Origin: Bin5 sp022827195
GTDB lineage: Bacteria > Chloroflexota > Anaerolineae > Caldilineales > Caldilineaceae
NCBI GenBank assembly: GCA_965208275.1
Contig: OZ242331.1
Location: 1,240,001 to 1,304,000 of the forward strand
Direction of reading: 5' to 3'
DNA: 64,000 bases
The notes below the pieces were generated by a model. The model was not told the DNA's origin. It worked only from the letters and a program-made list of their open reading frames with translations, and searched no databases. This document shows, in pieces, positions 1 through 8,357 of this stretch. The translations under genes were made by a program, and so were the position numbers. Position 1 is the stretch's first letter, and the number at the start of each line of letters is the position of its first letter.

Positions 1-2
1 GC

Positions 3-158
3 CGCGATTACACACCGGTCCACGAGTACGTCTACAAGCTGAGCCGCGTCCTGCCAACTCTGCATACCTCGGCTGCCCGCCGCCTAGGCGAGGAAAGGCA
101 GCGGTTCATGCGCTTCTTTTTTGAGCAGCTCGACGCAGAGATGACCGGACGCAAGTGA
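3..158 (+). CDS. HD-domain phosphohydrolase, C-terminal fragment (5' end outside window)
   Basis: Only the last 51 codons are present, in frame from base 3 to the TGA at 156-158. The visible tail (YKLSRVLPTLHTSAARRL, then GEERQRFMRFFFEQL) resembles the end of YedJ-type HD-superfamily metal-dependent phosphohydrolases, which finish with a 'lhT..ArrlaeeRh.fM..Fl.qf..E' helix pair. The metal-binding HD residues would lie upstream of the window, so activity cannot be judged. The next gene starts about 160 bp downstream on the same strand. The family call rests on this short tail alone. Confidence 0.6.
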   Translation, partial: RDYTPVHEYVYKLSRVLPTLHTSAARRLGEERQRFMRFFFEQLDAEMTGRK

Positions 159-315
159 CTTCGTATAGTCAAGAGAATCGATTTCCTCAGCCTATGCCCC
201 TTCCTGTCCCAGTGCGCCGCGGGAAGGTGCGTCATCGCAATGGCCGGTACTGTACAAAACCGTCAACTGTGTTAGGCTATGCGGGTTGCCCGAGAGTTTA
301 TCAGACCGAAGAGAA

Positions 316-3075
316 ATGACGATGAATCAACAACCTGAAACCATCAAGACTCGTCCTCTGCCCTTCGATGAGGCCGCGCGCCTGCCATTGCCGGGGGACA
401 ATGTCGCCATCGCCACGCGCACGCTGCCGGCGGGAACGCAGATCGACTACAGCGGCCGCATTCTGACGCTTGACTACACTGCAATGGAGGGGCACCGGTT
501 CGCCGTGGCGCCCATCGCCGAGGCGGCCGCCCTCCTCTCATGGGGCCTGCCCTTCGGCATGGCGACGCGGCCGATCGCGCCTGGCGAGTATGTCCGGAAC
601 ACCGAGATGCTCGACGCGCTCGGCGTACGCGCGCTTGACTTCGAGCTCCCGGCAGAACCCAATTTCGCCGACCATGTCAAGCCATATATTCTGGATACCG
701 CAACCTTCCAGCCGGGTGCGCCTACGCCCCGCCACGCGCAGGAACTGTACTTCGAAGGCTATGCCAGACCTGCCGGACGCGGCGTGGGCACGCGCAACAT
801 GATCATCCTGCTCGGTACGTCTTCCCGCACAGGTGGCTTCGTGAGGCAGCTGGAGGCCCGCCTGGCAGGCACCGCCGACCAATTCAAAAACATCGATGGC
901 ATTGTCGCCGTCGCCCACACCGAGGGCGGCCACGACAATCCCAACAATACCGAATCGGTCCTGCGAACGCTGGCCGGCTTCATCGTTCATCCCAATGTCG
1001 GCGCAGTCCTCTGCGTCGATTACGGTCTCGAACCGGTCGACAACGCACGCCTGCGCGCATACCTGTGCGATCAAGACTACCCGCTTGACGCCGTACGGCA
1101 CGCTTTCCTGACACTCGAGGGCGGATTTCAGGCCGGACTGGAGCAGGCAGAGGCGATCGTGCAGGGCTGGCTGGAGGATGTTGACACCACCCCGCGCACA
1201 CTGCAGCCCCTTTCCGAACTGAAACTGGCACTGCAGTGCGGCGGCTCCGACGCCTTTTCAGGCATCTCAGGCAATCCCCTTGCCTCCTGGGTCGCCCGCG
1301 AACTGGTCCGCTACGGCGGGGCGGCAAACCTGGCTGAGACGGACGAGCTAATCGGGGCCGAACCCTATATGATGCTCAATGTGCGCGACGCCGACACAGC
1401 GGCAGCGTTTCTGCACACGATTGCGCGCTTTCAGGAGAGGGTCGCCTGGCACGGTCATTCTGCCGCCGGCAACCCTTCCGGCGGCAACAAATACCGCGGC
1501 CTCTACAACATCGTCCTCAAGTCGATAGGCGCCGCCATGAAACGCCACCCTGACGTGCGCCTCGACCATGTAATTGATTACAGCGCGCCGATGCGCGAGC
1601 CCGGCTACTACTTCATGGACAGCCCCGGCAACGATCTTGAGAGCATCGCCGGTCAGGTGGCGTCCGGCTGCAACATCATCTACTTTGTCACCGGCAACGG
1701 CTCGATCACCAACTTTCCCTTTGTGCCGACCATCAAGATTGTCACTACCACACAGCGCTACGAGTTGCTCAGCCGCGACATGGACGTCAACGCCGGCCGC
1801 TACCTGGATGGGACCCCGATGGACGAACTCGGCGCGGAAACCCTCGAGTTGACACGACGGGCGGCCTCCGGCGAGCGCACCGTTGGCGAGAAGGCCGGTC
1901 ACGCCCAGGTCCAGTTATGGCGCGATTGGCGCCAGACGGGTCCGGGCAAAGTCGAGGAGATCAGCAGCCGTCCAGACCCTGCAGGAAGGCCGCTGACCAT
2001 GCGCGGCGACGCTTCAAACCCGCCCGCGTTGGACCTCACCTACCCGGCCTACGCCGCGCCCGATGGCCCGGTTGCCGACCGCATCGGCCTGATCCTGCCG
2101 ACAAGCCTCTGTTCCGGTCAGATCGGCCAGATCGCGGCCGCTCGTCTCAACGGCAGGAACGCACGCGGCCAGGCTTTGCCAGGCTCGCCGAGTAGATACG
2201 TGGCGCTGGCTCATACCGAGGGCTGCGGCTTTTCCGGTGGACACACCGGGGACCTTTACGTGCGGACCGTGCTCGGCTACCTCCGTCATCCCCAGGCCGC
2301 CGAAACGCTGCTGCTTGAACATGGTTGTGAGAAGACCCACAACGATTATTTCCGGCACGAACTGACCTCTGCCGGGCTCGACCTCGATCACTACGGCTGG
2401 GCCAGCATCCAGCTGGACGGCGGCATCGACGCGGTCTTGCAGAAGATCGACGATTGGTTCGGAGCGCGGCTGGCTGCGGCGCCCGCGCCCGCCCGCTTGA
2501 CCGCCGGTGCTTCCGACCTGCGCATCGGCCTGCTCAGTTCGAGTACACTTTCCGCCCAGGCCGCCCGGCAGTTCGGCCGGCTGGCAGCCGCCATCGTTCG
2601 TTCGGGCGGTACGGTCATCGTGCCGGAGAACGCGGCGCTCCTTTCCTCGGAGGCCTTTCTGGAAGAGAGCGCAGGGGCCGGGCCCCATATGCCGACCTTG
2701 GCCTACGGACAAGCCCTGGCCGATGCCGCGGTAAGGCGCGGACTGCATATCATGGAAACGCCGACCGAACACTGGACCGAGACGGTCACCGGCCTCGGCG
2801 GCGCCGGCGTGGAGGCGATTCTGGCTTACGCCGGCAGCCACCCGATCGAGGGCCACCCGCTCGTGCCCGTGTTGCAAGTTACCAGCGATGAGAATGTTGC
2901 GCAGCGGTTCGCCGACGATATGGACGCGCTGCTCGATCGAGATCCCGATGGCTGGCCTCAACAGCTGGCCGACCTGCTTGCCCAAACGCTGGGCGGGAAG
3001 AGGCAGCCGAAAGCGACGCGCTCCGGCAACATCGACTTCCAGTTCACCCGCGGGCTGCTGGGCATCTCCCTCTAA
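316..3075 (+). CDS. Altronate/galactarate dehydratase-like protein (UxaA family), oversized
   Basis: The family dehydrates sugar acids such as altronate or galactarate to 2-keto-3-deoxy acids. An N-terminal SAF-like domain (about residues 20-95) is followed by the UxaA core: GRGVGTRN near 155-161, then HTEGGHDNPNNTES, LQCGGSDAFSGISGNP and a long conserved stretch ending near 550 (MDSPGNDLESIAGQ, GNGSITNFPFVPTIKI). E. coli UxaA has 495 residues. Here another 370 follow, and they contain a second copy-like module (RIGLILPTSLCSGQIGQ, ALAHTEGCGFSGGHTGD) that resembles the GTRN/HTEGG part of the first half. The reading frame also opens at TTG 286, but ATG 316 or 322 is preferred because GAAGAG lies just upstream. 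The sulfatase follows after 25 bp. The exact substrate is unknown. Confidence 0.82.
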   Translation: MTMNQQPETIKTRPLPFDEAARLPLPGDNVAIATRTLPAGTQIDYSGRILTLDYTAMEGHRFAVAPIAEAAALLSWGLPFGMATRPIAPGEYVRNTEMLDALGVRALDFELPAEPNFADHVKPYILDTATFQPGAPTPRHAQELYFEGYARPAGRGVGTRNMIILLGTSSRTGGFVRQLEARLAGTADQFKNIDGIVAVAHTEGGHDNPNNTESVLRTLAGFIVHPNVGAVLCVDYGLEPVDNARLRAYLCDQDYPLDAVRHAFLTLEGGFQAGLEQAEAIVQGWLEDVDTTPRTLQPLSELKLALQCGGSDAFSGISGNPLASWVARELVRYGGAANLAETDELIGAEPYMMLNVRDADTAAAFLHTIARFQERVAWHGHSAAGNPSGGNKYRGLYNIVLKSIGAAMKRHPDVRLDHVIDYSAPMREPGYYFMDSPGNDLESIAGQVASGCNIIYFVTGNGSITNFPFVPTIKIVTTTQRYELLSRDMDVNAGRYLDGTPMDELGAETLELTRRAASGERTVGEKAGHAQVQLWRDWRQTGPGKVEEISSRPDPAGRPLTMRGDASNPPALDLTYPAYAAPDGPVADRIGLILPTSLCSGQIGQIAAARLNGRNARGQALPGSPSRYVALAHTEGCGFSGGHTGDLYVRTVLGYLRHPQAAETLLLEHGCEKTHNDYFRHELTSAGLDLDHYGWASIQLDGGIDAVLQKIDDWFGARLAAAPAPARLTAGASDLRIGLLSSSTLSAQAARQFGRLAAAIVRSGGTVIVPENAALLSSEAFLEESAGAGPHMPTLAYGQALADAAVRRGLHIMETPTEHWTETVTGLGGAGVEAILAYAGSHPIEGHPLVPVLQVTSDENVAQRFADDMDALLDRDPDGWPQQLADLLAQTLGGKRQPKATRSGNIDFQFTRGLLGISL

Positions 3076-3100
3076 ACCTGGCAGCGAGAGAGATCAAACG

Positions 3101-4462
3101 ATGCCGCAGAATCCGCCCAACGTCGTCTATGTGTTCGCCGACCAGTGGCGGGCACAGGACACAGGGTACGCTGGCAACAGCCAGGTGCAGACGCCCCATC
3201 TCGACGCGCTGGCCGCACAGAGCGTAAACTTCGCCCATGCCCTGGCGGGTATCCCAGTCTGCTGCCCGGCACGCGCGACGCTTCTGACCGGCCAGCACGC
3301 TTTGACCCACGGCGTATTCGTCAACGACGTGCACCTCGCCGACGATGCCGTCTCCATGGCCAAGCTCTTCAAGGGGGCCGGATACGACACCGCGTATGTC
3401 GGCAAGTGGCACGTAGACGGCCGCGGCCGCAGCAACTACATCCCGCCCGAGAGCCGCCAGGGCTTCGATTATTGGAAGGCCCTCGAATGTACGCATGACT
3501 ACAACGACTCCAGGTACTACGCGGGCAGTTCCGATCAGCCTTTGACCTGGGAGGGCTACGACGCCATCGAGCAGACAAGGGACGTTCAGGCCTACCTGCG
3601 CGATCGCAGAAGGGACGGAAGCGCCGACAGACCTTTTCTTCTCCTGCTCTCGTGGGGGCCCCCGCACGCGCCGTACGAGACGGCCCCGGAAGTGTACCGG
3701 CAACTTTACAACGCTGACGCCATCCGGCTGCGTCCCAACGTGCCGCCGCAGATGGCCGCAGCCGCCCGAGACTGGCTTGCCGGCTACTACGCCCACTGCA
3801 CTGCCCTCGACGACTGCCTCGGCGCCCTGCTGGAGACCCTGCAAGAAGAGGGCCTGGCTGACGACACCCTCTTTGTCTTCACCTCGGATCATGGAGACAT
3901 GCTCGGCTCGCAGGGCGAGGTGAAGAAACAGAGGCCCTGGGAGGAGTCGGTGCGCGTACCCTTCCTACTGCGGTGGCCGCGCCGCTTCGGCTGGCGGGGC
4001 CGGCAGGTCGACGCACTGCTCGACACGCCCGACATCCTGCCGACGCTGCTCTCCCTCTGCGGCCTTCCGATACCGCATACGGTCGAAGGGCGCGACTTTT
4101 CGGCGGCGATCGAAGGCGGCGGAGACCCTTCGGGCGGCGCCGCGCTCATCTACTGCCCCCATCCGTTCGGCCAGTTCACCCGCCAGGACGGCGGCCGCGA
4201 GTATCGCGGTCTACGCACCCGGAGTCATACATACGTGCGCGATCTGAACGGGCCGTGGCTGCTCTACGACAACGAAGAAGATCCTTTCCAGCTCGAAAAC
4301 CTTGTCAGTCGCCCTGCAAGCAACGGCCTGCAGACCGAATTGGACGCGCTGCTCCAGCACAAACTCGATGAGCGCGGCGATGCCTTCCTGCCCGGAACCG
4401 CCTATGTCGATAAGTGGGGCTACGCCCAGGACGAGACCGGCACTGTCCCCTTCGAATGGTGA
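3101..4462 (+). CDS. Sulfatase, Cys-type (alkaline phosphatase superfamily)
   Basis: Hydrolyses sulfate esters; the substrate cannot be told from the sequence. The 453-residue protein opens with the family start NVVYVFADQWRAQDTGYAG, carrying the first metal Asp. The sulfatase signature C54-C-P-A-R58 follows, then TLLTGQ. C54 is the residue that a maturase would convert to formylglycine. YVGKWHVDG and FTSDHGDMLGSQGE are the other conserved metal and active-site blocks. No signal peptide is visible, so the enzyme is probably cytoplasmic. The open frame extends upstream into the previous gene, but ATG 3101 follows an AGAGAG ribosome-binding site and gives the family's normal start. It is probably co-transcribed with the dehydratase-like gene 25 bp upstream, which suggests use of sulfated sugars. 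Confidence 0.9.
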   Translation: MPQNPPNVVYVFADQWRAQDTGYAGNSQVQTPHLDALAAQSVNFAHALAGIPVCCPARATLLTGQHALTHGVFVNDVHLADDAVSMAKLFKGAGYDTAYVGKWHVDGRGRSNYIPPESRQGFDYWKALECTHDYNDSRYYAGSSDQPLTWEGYDAIEQTRDVQAYLRDRRRDGSADRPFLLLLSWGPPHAPYETAPEVYRQLYNADAIRLRPNVPPQMAAAARDWLAGYYAHCTALDDCLGALLETLQEEGLADDTLFVFTSDHGDMLGSQGEVKKQRPWEESVRVPFLLRWPRRFGWRGRQVDALLDTPDILPTLLSLCGLPIPHTVEGRDFSAAIEGGGDPSGGAALIYCPHPFGQFTRQDGGREYRGLRTRSHTYVRDLNGPWLLYDNEEDPFQLENLVSRPASNGLQTELDALLQHKLDERGDAFLPGTAYVDKWGYAQDETGTVPFEW

Positions 4463-4530
4463 TCCCGGCTCGCCGCCATTCCGCCCACTCGTGTAGAGAC
4501 TCCCGCCAGGCATTTCTTCGTACCCAATCG

Positions 4531-4539
4531 TGCTATGTT
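4531..4539 (+). promoter_or_regulatory. Possible extended -10 promoter element before the SIS gene
   Basis: TGC TATGTT matches an extended -10 element (TGn plus a TATAAT-like hexamer) about 80 bp before the SIS-domain gene. No convincing -35 is seen. This could restart transcription in the 155-bp gap after the sulfatase. Confidence 0.3.
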
Positions 4540-4617
4540 GCATCAACTTTGGCTACCTACCAGGGCAGCATTCAACGAAAAACTGGAAGCTGAAGACTCA
4601 ATACGCATTGCCAAAAA

Positions 4618-5388
4618 ATGAACCCAGCATCCGCCTACCTCAGCCAAGCCCAGGCAATCCTTGACCGCATCATCGCCACCCAGATGGAGAACATTCAGCG
4701 CGCCGCTGACATCTGCATCGACTCCATCGCGCAGGAGGGCCTGGTCCATCTCTTCGGCACGGGCCACTCACGCATGTTCATCGAGGAGATTTATCCCCGG
4801 CACGGCTCCTTTCCCGGCTTTCATCCGATCGTCGAGCTCTCGCTCACCTTTCACAACCAGGTCGTCGGCGCCAACGGCCAGCGCCAGGCCATGTTCATCG
4901 AGCACGTCGAAGGTTTCGCCAGGCAGATCCTGCGCAACTTCGTCCTTCGCCCGCCCGACAGTTTCATGATTTTCTCCAACAGCGGTGTCAACGAGGTCAT
5001 CGTCGAAATGGCCCTTGAGGCCAAGGCCCTCGACCTGCCCGTTATTGCCGTCGTGTCGGTCGACCACTGCACCGCGTCCGCGCCAAAGCATAGCAGCGGC
5101 AAGCGCTTGCTCGACGTCGCCGACGTCACCATCGACAACGCCACGCCAGCCGGCGACGCCATGGTCCGCGTCGAAGGACTTGAAGACCCGGTCGGGCCGG
5201 GCTCGACCATCGGCGCGGCAGCGGTTGTTAACGCCGTCAAGTGTCTTGTCGCCGCCGGCCTGACCGAGCGCGGCAAACCGCCCCTCGTCCTCTCCAGCAG
5301 CGTTTTCTCCGGCGACAGGTCGGCTGAAAAGTTCGACGCCTCCTACGACGACTACCGGCGCCGCGTGCGCCGAGTTTACGGAGATTGA
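4618..5388 (+). CDS. SIS-domain sugar isomerase/phosphosugar-binding protein (UPF0309-like)
   Basis: The 256-residue protein consists of one SIS (sugar isomerase) fold. An N-terminal helix (YLSQAQAILDRIIATQ) precedes LVHLFGTGHSRMFIEEIYPR, the typical nucleotide- or sugar-phosphate-binding loop. IFSNSGVNEVIVEMALEAKALDLPVIAV is the second conserved SIS block, and GPGSTIGAAAVVNAVKC lies near the C-terminus. Members of this family sit in amino-sugar and glycan catabolic clusters and are thought to bind or isomerise phosphosugars. The reaction here is unproven. No clear Shine-Dalgarno precedes ATG 4618. The gene lies between the sulfatase and a MetE-like gene, all on the plus strand. Confidence 0.8.
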   Translation: MNPASAYLSQAQAILDRIIATQMENIQRAADICIDSIAQEGLVHLFGTGHSRMFIEEIYPRHGSFPGFHPIVELSLTFHNQVVGANGQRQAMFIEHVEGFARQILRNFVLRPPDSFMIFSNSGVNEVIVEMALEAKALDLPVIAVVSVDHCTASAPKHSSGKRLLDVADVTIDNATPAGDAMVRVEGLEDPVGPGSTIGAAAVVNAVKCLVAAGLTERGKPPLVLSSSVFSGDRSAEKFDASYDDYRRRVRRVYGD

Positions 5389-5428
5389 AGCGCTTTCCTG
5401 ACCCGCGCCAGACCGGACCGAAAAGATC

Positions 5429-6466
5429 ATGCAACCGACACCATTGCGCACCACCGTGATTGGCAGCCATCCCATTCCGGCCTGGCTGGAGTTTGCCAGC
5501 GGGCACTTGGACCGGTTCGGCAGCGACGACCTCGCCGAAATGATCGATGACGCCGTCGTTGCCGCCATCCACGACCAGCTTTCGGCCGGCCTCGACGTCA
5601 TCACCGACGGCGAGCAGACGCGCCTCGACTTCAATCTCTCCTTTTACGGCTACCTAGACGGCATCGAGCCGGAACCCGCCTCACCCCGCCTCTGGGGTCC
5701 GCCCGCGCACGACCAGCGCGGGAAACATTCCATCGTCGGCGAGCTTTGCGCGCCCAACGGACTCGGGGCCGTCGAGGAGTTCCGGCGCTTGCGGCGGCTT
5801 GCTCCCTGCGGTCAGGACGCCCCCGCGTTGAAGGCCAGCGTGCCCGGTCCTTACACGCTCAGCGGCCGCCTTTTGCCCAGCGCCGCTTATCCCGACCGCT
5901 ATGCCGTAACCGAAGCGCTGCTGCCGATCGTGCGGGCCGAACTAGAAGCCCTCGTCGCCGCCGGCTGCCACGAAATCACCGTCGACGAACCCTCCATGAG
6001 CTGCTACGCCTACCGCGAAGACCCTCTCCGCTTTGTCGACATCTTCAATCGCACCGTCGAGTCCGTCGTGGGCAGATGCCGGTTGTCGACGCATCTCTGT
6101 TTTGGCAACTACAAGGGCCATCCTGTCGGTTTCCGTCGCTACGCGCCCATGTTTCCTGCCTTTCTTGAGATGAACGTCGACGAGATTCACGTCGAGATGG
6201 CCAACCGCGAGTATGCCGAGTTGGAGATCATCGGCTCCATCGCCGAACGCCGCGACGTGGCAGTGGGCATCATCGACGTCAAAAGCTACTTCATCGAGTC
6301 GCCAGAGCACGTTGCCGAGACTGTCCGCCGCTGCCTGGAGTTCGCTCCGGCCGACCGCCTCGCCTTCGCGCCCGACTGCGGCCTCAGCCAGACTGCGCGC
6401 TGGGCCGCCCGCCTGAAACTGCAAAACATGGTCGCCGGCGTGCATGCAGTCCGGAACGAGCTGTAG
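5429..6466 (+). CDS. Cobalamin-independent methionine synthase-like methyltransferase (MetE C-terminal domain only)
   Basis: The 345-residue protein corresponds to the catalytic C-terminal barrel of MetE; full MetE is about 750 residues with two barrels. The likely zinc ligands can be read as H222-x-C224 (THLCFGN), E256 (IHVEMAN) and C317 (APDCGLS), matching the His/Cys/Glu/Cys set of MetE. TDGEQTRLDF near 59-68 and VDEPSM near 185-190 are substrate-binding blocks. Short MetE-like proteins may methylate thiols other than homocysteine, or take methyl from other donors, so methionine synthesis is not assured. It begins 40 bp after the SIS gene and ends the first plus-strand cluster. Confidence 0.8.
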   Translation: MQPTPLRTTVIGSHPIPAWLEFASGHLDRFGSDDLAEMIDDAVVAAIHDQLSAGLDVITDGEQTRLDFNLSFYGYLDGIEPEPASPRLWGPPAHDQRGKHSIVGELCAPNGLGAVEEFRRLRRLAPCGQDAPALKASVPGPYTLSGRLLPSAAYPDRYAVTEALLPIVRAELEALVAAGCHEITVDEPSMSCYAYREDPLRFVDIFNRTVESVVGRCRLSTHLCFGNYKGHPVGFRRYAPMFPAFLEMNVDEIHVEMANREYAELEIIGSIAERRDVAVGIIDVKSYFIESPEHVAETVRRCLEFAPADRLAFAPDCGLSQTARWAARLKLQNMVAGVHAVRNEL

Positions 6467-6619
6467 CAACGGCCGCACCCCAACACCGGCATTTCCTCTG
6501 CGACGAGCAACTCCGCCCTCTCTCGCGACCCTTCGAGCCCCCCGTCGATTATCTCCTGTTCGTCCAGTGGCAACTGCAATCTCACTCCGAGATGAGATAC
6601 TCTTTCATCGCCTAAAGAT

Positions 6620-6648
6620 TTGGCGCCTGCCCATCCATGTGCTAAACT
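6620..6648 (+). promoter_or_regulatory. Probable sigma-70-type promoter of rplS
   Basis: TTGGCG (6620-6625) and TAAACT (6643-6648) are separated by exactly 17 bp. The -10 is preceded by TGC, an extended -10 motif. The start of rplS lies 125 bp downstream, leaving room for a leader of about 115 nt. Confidence 0.55.
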
Positions 6649-6772
6649 GCGGTGCTGTGCCCACACTGGTAGGGGCTGAGTACCGTTACACCGGGGGCGC
6701 GTTCTGGAGTACATCAGGCCGTGACCGCGCAACTCTAGGGGATAGACGCATTGATCGAGAGGGCGGTGTGAG

Positions 6773-7135
6773 ATGACAAATGCTTTGATGGCTTCGCTGC
6801 AACCGGAGATGCCTGAAGGCATGGCCGATATCGATCCCGGCGATACCGTGCGGGTCCACCAGCGCATCACCGAAGGCCGCAACGAACGTATCCAGGTCTT
6901 TCAGGGCGTGGTGATCGCCAAGAGAGGCGGAAGAGACGCGGGCGCGACCTACACCGTCCGGCGAACCGGCTCGCACGGCGTCGGCGTCGAGCGCACCTTT
7001 CCTCTCTATAGCAAGAGCGTGGAAAAGGTCGAGGTGCTGCGCAAGACCAAGGTCCGCCGCGCGCAGCTATACTATCTGCGCGATCGGCAGGGCAAGTCGG
7101 CCCGCCTCAAGGAAAAACGATTCATCAGCGTGTAG
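6773..7135 (+). CDS. rplS: 50S ribosomal protein L19
   Basis: Structural protein of the large ribosomal subunit, located at the 30S-50S interface. The 120-residue sequence shows the L19 signatures: DTVRVHQRITEG, RIQVFQGVVIAKRGG, TYTVRRTGSHGVGVERTFPL, and the basic block VEVLRKTKVRRAQLYYLRDRQGKSARLKEK. The start ATG 6773 follows GAGGG with a 9-base spacing. The usual neighbours (trmD, rimM, rpsP) are absent, so the gene stands alone here behind its own promoter. A strong hairpin follows its stop codon. Confidence 0.97.
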   Translation: MTNALMASLQPEMPEGMADIDPGDTVRVHQRITEGRNERIQVFQGVVIAKRGGRDAGATYTVRRTGSHGVGVERTFPLYSKSVEKVEVLRKTKVRRAQLYYLRDRQGKSARLKEKRFISV

Positions 7136-7155
7136 CTGGTGATTGTAAACGGCAC

Positions 7156-7187
7156 TCCTGCAGCGTCCTGCGACACACGCTGCAGGA
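7156..7187 (+). terminator. Hairpin after rplS (terminator-like, no T-run)
   Basis: A perfect 10-bp stem, TCCTGCAGCG paired with CGCTGCAGGA, encloses a 12-base loop and starts 20 bases after the rplS stop. No T-tract follows, so it may pause or stabilise the transcript rather than terminate it. Its presence argues that the next gene starts at GTG 7232, not at the GTG 7139 that directly follows rplS. Confidence 0.55.
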
Positions 7188-7231
7188 CGACGTATCGTCT
7201 TCCGGTATTCGCCCGTGCGATATTCGACTCC

Positions 7232-7951
7232 GTGATCGATAGAATAGCTCGCATCCTCGGCGACCACTCCGCAGTCCTTCCAACCGAACTCTACAACGAG
7301 GGCTGGATGCTTCGCCTGGTCCTGGACTGGTACAGTCGACGGCCAGGAACGGACGGCCGCGCTCTCTTCGAGCAGGGCGCCCGCTGGTTCTCAGAAGGAA
7401 GGCTCTCCTCGCAGTTCCTTCCCCGCTTCAGGGGCGACAAACTGGCCGAGGCTCATACTCATACCGACGGCGTTGTCGGCCACTTTGACATCGAGCAACA
7501 GTCTGAGGTCCGTCTCCGCAAAGGCGCGACTCAGCTCCTGGTTCTCGAAGCCAAGTTGGCGAGCAGACTCTCGTCCGGGACGACTCGGGCCCCGGGCTAC
7601 GACCAGGCCGCCAGGAGCGTGGCATGCCTGGCCCATGTCGCCGCGGAAGCAGGAGTCGCCCCCGGCTCGCTGTCCAGCTACGGTTTCTGGGTATTCGCCC
7701 CCCAGAAGCGGCTCGGTGAATTCACGTCACTTGCTACAGCGGAAAGCATCAAGGCCAAAGTAAGAGAGCGCGTCGAACAGTTCGGCGACGACAAAATCGA
7801 GTGGTACAACGGCATCTTCCTGCCCCATCTCGAGTCGATGTCGGTCGGAACCATGGCCTGGGAGGACCTGCTCAGCGCCATGGAGTCCGAAGGCGCGGGA
7901 ACCGGATTCCGCCAGTTCTACCAGGAATGCTGCACCTACGCCAATCTTTAG
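7232..7951 (+). CDS. Hypothetical protein, possible PD-(D/E)XK nuclease fold
   Basis: Not firmly recognised. From the preferred GTG start the product has 239 residues. It shows an acidic N-terminal helix (TELYNEGWMLRLVLDWY), GHFDIE with D86, LVLEAKL with E106-x-K108, and PGYDQAARS with Q125. The order N-terminal Glu, then Asp, then E-x-K, then Q fits the active-site layout of restriction-endonuclease-like (PD-(D/E)XK) proteins. That is a pattern match, not proof. The frame is open from GTG 7139, but that would code through the hairpin after rplS. No nearby methylase, toxin or mobile gene explains it. Confidence 0.5.
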   Translation: MIDRIARILGDHSAVLPTELYNEGWMLRLVLDWYSRRPGTDGRALFEQGARWFSEGRLSSQFLPRFRGDKLAEAHTHTDGVVGHFDIEQQSEVRLRKGATQLLVLEAKLASRLSSGTTRAPGYDQAARSVACLAHVAAEAGVAPGSLSSYGFWVFAPQKRLGEFTSLATAESIKAKVRERVEQFGDDKIEWYNGIFLPHLESMSVGTMAWEDLLSAMESEGAGTGFRQFYQECCTYANL

Positions 7952-8357
7952 ACCTCTGTCCAGTATCTCCGGCGGCCCTGTCCCAATCCCCTCCAGCGGA
8001 AGGCAAGTAAGGAAGCAACCGCACCCCTAAAGAAAGAGGGGCACCTTCCGGCCGGCATCACTCCCTGTGCAGGAGTGACCAGGAGCATGTGTGTATCATT
8101 AGTGGCGTAAGTCAGTTGGTTCTCTGGCTTCTCGGGTCCTGTTGAAACACACTTCCGATCGCATTTGGGATCCACTTTTCTGGTATAGTAGTATTGGGTT
8201 TCCGTACCGGTTTATGCGTTCGGCTTCCCCCGATTGACTGTCCACTCCCGTTTTGTTGGCCTCATTGGCGCACTGAGACTTCCCCTACTGTTTTTGAGTC
8301 ATGAAATCGGCTCTCCCTAATGAGCATAAGGCTCTGGGAGCATCCCTGGAGGTTCAA
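7952..8357. other. Intergenic region of 406 bp
   Basis: No credible gene. It holds a perfect 7-bp dyad (TCACTCC at 8058-8064 with GGAGTGA at 8072-8078, 7-base loop) and an AT-richer stretch near 8160-8190 with a promoter-like element. Confidence 0.6.
8181..8189 (+). promoter_or_regulatory. Extended -10 promoter element for the substrate-binding protein gene
   Basis: TGG TATAGT is a close match to an extended -10 element. A clear -35 is not visible at 17 bp. The coding start lies about 170 bp downstream. Confidence 0.4.

Noticed and set aside
2014..2985. 323-codon open frame on the minus strand inside the dehydratase-like gene
   Set aside because: Antisense to a conserved protein. It has no family motif and is explained by high GC at third codon positions, which leaves few stops on the opposite strand.
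6649..6772. L19 leader riboregulator or T-box-like element before rplS
   Set aside because: A leader of about 115 nt is present, but I could not fold it into any known ribosomal-protein leader by eye.
7139..7231. Upstream GTG start for the gene after rplS
   Set aside because: It would code through a perfect 10-bp hairpin and has no ribosome-binding site of its own; GTG 7232 is preferred, without strong support.
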